From Anaerotignum sp. (lineage in GTDB: Bacteria > Bacillota > Clostridia > Lachnospirales > Anaerotignaceae): DNA of 44,040 nt. Shown here piece after piece: positions 40,684 to 44,040 of this stretch; the first letter of the stretch is position 1, and each line of letters starts with the position of its first letter. The position numbers were made by a program, and so were the translations under genes. The notes under the pieces are model-generated. The model did no database searches. It was not told the DNA's origin and saw only the letters and a list, made by a program, of their open reading frames with translations. The stretch lies in contig JAHHTW010000017.1 of the NCBI GenBank assembly GCA_020024265.1, positions 1-44,040 on the forward strand, in the 5' to 3' direction.

Positions 40684-43311
40684 ATGGGTAAGAAATATGT
40701 GTATATGTTCAGCGAAGGTAACGCTTCCATGCGTAACCTGCTGGGTGGCAAGGGTGCTAACCTTGCAGAAATGACAATGCTTGGTCTGCCTATTCCACAG
40801 GGCTTCACAATCACAACAGAAGCATGTACGGAATACAACGAAGGCGGCAAAGAGCTGACAGCAGAAATGATTGAGCAGATTGAGGCTGCACTTTCCAAGC
40901 TGGAAGAAATGGCAGGCAAAAAACTGGGTGATCCCAAAAATCCCCTGCTGGTATCTGTACGTTCCGGCGCAAGAGCATCCATGCCCGGTATGATGGATAC
41001 CGTTTTGAATCTGGGTTTGAATGATGTTTCCGTGGAAGGCTTGGCAGATAAAACAGGCAATCCAAGATTTGCTTATGATTCCTACAGAAGATTTATTATG
41101 ATGTTTGCCGATGTGGTGATCGGCGTATCCAAATCCAAATTTGAAAGAAAGTTGGATGAATACAAGGAGCAGGTTGGTGCAAAGTATGATACAGACCTGT
41201 CAGCAGACGATCTCAAGAAGATTGTGGAAATATTCAAACAGATTTATTTGGAAGATCAGGGCAAACAATTCCCACAAGATCCAAAGGAACAGCTTTTTGA
41301 AGCTGCAAAGGCTGTGTTCCGCAGCTGGGATAACCCCCGTGCTTTTGTTTACAGAAGAATGAACGACATTCCTTATAGCTGGGGTACTGCCGTAAACGTA
41401 CAGATGATGGTGTTCGGCAATATGGGCGATACATCCGGTACAGGTGTTGCCTTTACCAGAAATGCAGCAACAGGCGAGAAAGCAATGTTGGGCGAATACT
41501 TGGTAAATGCACAGGGGGAAGACGTTGTTGCCGGCGTTCGTACACCAAAGCCAATTGCAAAACTGGCAGAGGATATGCCCGAAGTATACGCACAGTTTAT
41601 GGAAATTGCAAACAAGCTGGAAAATCATTATAAAGATATGCAGGATATGGAATTTACCGTAGAAGAAGGCAAACTGTATTTCCTGCAAACAAGAAATGGC
41701 AAGAGAACAGCAAATGCTGCACTGCGTATTGCGGTAGAAATGGTAGATGAAGGCCTGCTGACAAAGGAAGAAGCACTGATGAAGGTAGAACCCAAGCAGC
41801 TGGATCAGATTTTGCATCCCGCATTTGACCAGAAGGCGCTCAAAGCAGCAGAAGTGATTGGCAAAGGTCTGCCTGCATCTCCCGGTGCGGCGGCAGGTAA
41901 GATTTGCTTTACCGCAGAGGACGCAAAGGCACAGGCAGAGGCTGGCGACAGAGTGATTCTGGTGCGTCTGGAAACCTCTCCCGAGGATATTGAAGGTATG
42001 GCAGCGGCGCAAGGTATTCTGACTGTACGTGGCGGTATGACTTCTCATGCAGCCGTGGTTGCACGTGGTATGGGTACTTGCTGCGTATCCGGTTGTGAAG
42101 AAATCAAGATGAATGAAGAAGCAAAAACATTTACGCTCAGCGGCAGAACATTCAAGGAAGGCGATTACATCTCTTTGGATGGTTCCACAGGTAATATCTA
42201 TGGCGAAGATATTCCTACCGTAGATCCTGAGATCAGTGGCAACTTTGCTACTTTCATGGCATGGGCGGATGAAAAGAGAGCGCTGAAGGTAAGAACCAAT
42301 GCCGACACACCTCATGACGCACAGACAGCAATCGACTTTGGTGCAGAGGGTATTGGTTTGACCAGAACAGAGCATATGTTCTTTGAAGGCGATAGAATCA
42401 TGAAATTCAGAAAGATGATTCTTGCAGAAACTGTAGAAGAAAGAAAGAAAGCTTTGGCTGGTATCGAACCATTCCAGAAAGACGATTTCAAGGGAATCTA
42501 TGAAGCAATGGGCGAAAGACCGGTTACCATCCGTCTTTTAGACCCTCCTTTGCATGAATTTATGCCAAACACAGAAGAAGAATTTGCAATTCTGGCAAAG
42601 GAAACAGGTAAGAGCGTAGAAGAACTGAAAATCAAAGCAAAGAGCCTGCATGAATTGAACCCTATGATGGGCCATAGAGGCTGCCGTCTGGCTGTAAGCT
42701 ATCCTGAAATTGCAGAAATGCAGACAAAGGCAATCATCGAAGCAGCCGTAGAGGTTTCCTTGGAAAAGGGCATCGAAATCGAGCCGGAAATCATGATTCC
42801 TTTGATCGGCGAAATCAAAGAATTGAAGTTTGTAAAGAATGTTGTTGTAGAAACAGCGGAAAAGGTAATGGAAGAAAAGGGCAAGAAGCTCAAATATCTG
42901 GTAGGCACTATGATTGAAATTCCAAGAGCAGCGCTTACAGCAGATCAGATTGCAACCGAAGCGGAATTCTTCTCCTTTGGTACAAACGACCTGACACAGA
43001 TGACATATGGTCTTTCTCGTGATGATGCAGGTAAAATTCTCAATGATTATATTGATAAAAATATCTACGAATGTGACCCTACAGCAAGACTGGATCAGCA
43101 GGGGGTTGGTCAGCTGATGAAATGGGCAGTGGAAAAGGCAAAACCTGTACGCCCCGACATCCATCTGGGAATCTGTGGTGAACATGGTGGCGATCCTTCT
43201 TCTGTAGAATTTTGTCATGAAATTGGTCTGGACTATGTATCCTGCTCTCCGTTCCGTGTACCCATCGCAAGATTGGCAGCAGCACAGGCACAGATCAAAA
43301 ATCCTAGATAA
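40684..43311 (+). CDS. ppdK: Pyruvate, phosphate dikinase
   Basis: An 875-residue enzyme that interconverts pyruvate + ATP + Pi and phosphoenolpyruvate + AMP + PPi. The N-terminal ATP-grasp domain (GGKGANLAEMTMLGLP, RSGARASMPGMMDT) is followed by the swivelling domain with phosphohistidine His455 in GGMTSHAAVV, then the PEP barrel with catalytic Cys831 in GICGEHGG. Both residue numbers equal those of the well-studied Clostridium symbiosum enzyme, so spacing is fully conserved. TTAGGAGGG lies eight to nine bases before the ATG. Codon use is notably even with AGA for Arg, unlike neighbours with CGT, as expected for a highly expressed glycolytic gene. It is a single gene with a leader of about 180 bases. 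Confidence 0.97.
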   Translation: MGKKYVYMFSEGNASMRNLLGGKGANLAEMTMLGLPIPQGFTITTEACTEYNEGGKELTAEMIEQIEAALSKLEEMAGKKLGDPKNPLLVSVRSGARASMPGMMDTVLNLGLNDVSVEGLADKTGNPRFAYDSYRRFIMMFADVVIGVSKSKFERKLDEYKEQVGAKYDTDLSADDLKKIVEIFKQIYLEDQGKQFPQDPKEQLFEAAKAVFRSWDNPRAFVYRRMNDIPYSWGTAVNVQMMVFGNMGDTSGTGVAFTRNAATGEKAMLGEYLVNAQGEDVVAGVRTPKPIAKLAEDMPEVYAQFMEIANKLENHYKDMQDMEFTVEEGKLYFLQTRNGKRTANAALRIAVEMVDEGLLTKEEALMKVEPKQLDQILHPAFDQKALKAAEVIGKGLPASPGAAAGKICFTAEDAKAQAEAGDRVILVRLETSPEDIEGMAAAQGILTVRGGMTSHAAVVARGMGTCCVSGCEEIKMNEEAKTFTLSGRTFKEGDYISLDGSTGNIYGEDIPTVDPEISGNFATFMAWADEKRALKVRTNADTPHDAQTAIDFGAEGIGLTRTEHMFFEGDRIMKFRKMILAETVEERKKALAGIEPFQKDDFKGIYEAMGERPVTIRLLDPPLHEFMPNTEEEFAILAKETGKSVEELKIKAKSLHELNPMMGHRGCRLAVSYPEIAEMQTKAIIEAAVEVSLEKGIEIEPEIMIPLIGEIKELKFVKNVVVETAEKVMEEKGKKLKYLVGTMIEIPRAALTADQIATEAEFFSFGTNDLTQMTYGLSRDDAGKILNDYIDKNIYECDPTARLDQQGVGQLMKWAVEKAKPVRPDIHLGICGEHGGDPSSVEFCHEIGLDYVSCSPFRVPIARLAAAQAQIKNPR

Positions 43312-43334
43312 GGTAAGGCAAATGCCGTAAGAAA

Positions 43335-43443
43335 ATACGGTTGGAATTGGTTTTCTGATGCGATATCCGTATTTTCATAAAAGGAAATAAAAAGTAGGCT
43401 ATCCCGACAAAATCTTTTGATTGCGTCGTGGTAGCCTATTTTT
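43335..43443 (+). terminator. Two hairpins after ppdK, the second a terminator
   Basis: A first hairpin AAAATACGG/CCGTATTTT (43335-43377) is followed by TAGGCTA (43395-43401) pairing with TAGCCTA (43432-43438), extended by GAC/GTC, and a run of five T. Confidence 0.75.
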
Positions 43444-43701
43444 GTGCTGTGGCAATTTTTGCAGAAATTATGATAGACTACGAGGGTGTATGATATAGGA
43501 ACGGAATCGGAGAAAATTCCTAAATAAGGCAAGCTGCGATAACATAAAAAATGGTTGTCTGAATCAAACAAGGCACAAAAGGGATGATGTATGCGGTGCT
43601 GTTTCCTGTTGGCAGAACCCATGAGATCAGATATTCATCAAACGGATCACACCGGTGTCATAGCATCCAATAAAAAAACATAAAAAAATGTAAAAAAAGG
43701 A
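43444..43701 (+). other. Gene-free stretch before the rrn promoters, with A-tract UP-like element
   Basis: No supported gene lies here. The last 30 bases (43672-43700) consist of repeated runs of seven A separated by one to three bases, directly upstream of the first -35 box. This is the composition of an UP element that binds the alpha subunit of RNA polymerase. Confidence 0.5.
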
Positions 43702-43730
43702 TTGACAAACCAAGATATACCTGATAGAAT
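43702..43730 (+). promoter_or_regulatory. Tandem rrn-type promoter P1
   Basis: TTGACA (43702-43707), 17 bases, TAGAAT (43725-43730). Confidence 0.8.
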
Positions 43731-43827
43731 AATCAAGCACTCGACAAGAGGGGAAACAAAATACCAGAAAAAATGCAGAAATCAGGCATTTCTTCAACAA
43801 TTCATCAAAAAGTACGAAAAAAAGTGC

Positions 43828-43856
43828 TTGACAGAAAAAAGAAGAACTGGTAGAAT
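43828..43856 (+). promoter_or_regulatory. Tandem rrn-type promoter P2
   Basis: TTGACA (43828-43833), 17 bases, TAGAAT (43851-43856). A small hairpin CGTTC-N8-GAACG follows. Confidence 0.85.
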
Positions 43857-43921
43857 ATACGAGCGTTCTTGAAAAGGAACGTGATTGAAAAAAAGTTTCA
43901 ATAAAGTTTTTCAAAAAATAC

Positions 43922-43950
43922 TTGACAACAAAAATGAAACTTGGTAAAAT
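43922..43950 (+). promoter_or_regulatory. Tandem rrn-type promoter P3 and leader
   Basis: TTGACA (43922-43927), 17 bases, TAAAAT (43945-43950), followed by a hairpin GTCTTATT-GAGA-AATAGGAC and TGATCCTTGAAAACG (43991-44005), a motif common in Firmicutes pre-rRNA leaders. The 16S gene itself would start just right of the window; it is not in view. Confidence 0.85.
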
Positions 43951-44040
43951 ATAAAAGTCTTATTGAGAAATAGGACAAACGACAAAAGACTGATCCTTGA
44001 AAACGAAATAGCAGAAATAAACTTACAACCCATAGTCAAT

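Noticed and set aside
43627..43914. 95-codon minus-strand frame at the right edge
   Set aside because: It runs through the tandem promoters and A tracts, giving a Phe/Ser/Cys-rich low-complexity translation without a ribosome binding site.
1..44040. CRISPR arrays, insertion sequences, transposases, toxin-antitoxin pairs and prophage genes
   Set aside because: None was seen. There are no regularly spaced direct repeats, no transposase or recombinase motifs, and no structural phage genes in the window.

Overview
The window looks like a chromosomal segment of a low-to-middle GC, anaerobic Firmicute of class Clostridia, probably near Lachnospiraceae or Anaerotignaceae. Support comes from strong AAGGAGG-type ribosome binding sites, near-consensus TTGACA-17-TATAAT promoters, Clostridia-style pyruvate phosphate dikinase, an AbrB/SpoVT-type regulator, a DUF6110 protein beside a P-type ATPase, and tandem rRNA promoters at the right edge. 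No species can be named from the sequence alone.

Layout. Bases 1-480 hold a 3' half of a tRNA-Arg(CCU)-like gene followed by a terminator, which may be the att scar of an element lying left of the window. Next come an SRPBCC protein, a processive-type GT2 glycosyltransferase with a 60-residue membrane partner, and a MATE efflux pump (0.48-4.3 kb). At 4.5-8.4 kb a minus-strand operon ybaK - nitroreductase - marR - short uvrA-like gene is driven by a perfect consensus promoter carrying two matching operators. At 8.7-14 kb are a charged hypothetical protein, 5-formyl-THF cyclo-ligase, a structured unassigned intergenic region and a MacB/FtsX-type ABC exporter. At 14.2-17.9 kb a minus-strand metal locus holds an AraC regulator, a 26-residue TTG-start membrane peptide, DUF6110 and a P1B-type ATPase with a Ser-Cys-Ala membrane motif.

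Thiamine salvage occupies 18.1-26.8 kb. One TPP riboswitch precedes a fused thiM-thiE gene, and a second precedes tenA and an ABC importer (thiZ, thiX, thiY) for a pyrimidine precursor. A second MATE pump, a hypothetical protein and a two-gene ThrE-type exporter lie between them. At 26.9-32.3 kb are xpt with a long hairpin leader, a lipoprotein, a YbjN-like protein, an unusual in-frame fusion of UDP-GlcNAc 2-epimerase to an acidic SHOCT-like domain, and a fumarylacetoacetate-hydrolase family enzyme. At 32.5-43.4 kb are argG-argH, an AbrB-type regulator, glgB, a beta-CASP nuclease and ppdK. The last 350 bases hold three tandem promoters that look like the start of an rRNA operon continuing beyond the window.

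Most of the window is ordinary housekeeping and salvage metabolism. The points most worth a second look are the epimerase fusion, the operator-controlled uvrA-like operon, the 26-residue peptide in the metal locus, the tRNA half at the left edge, and the structured leaders of xpt and ppdK.
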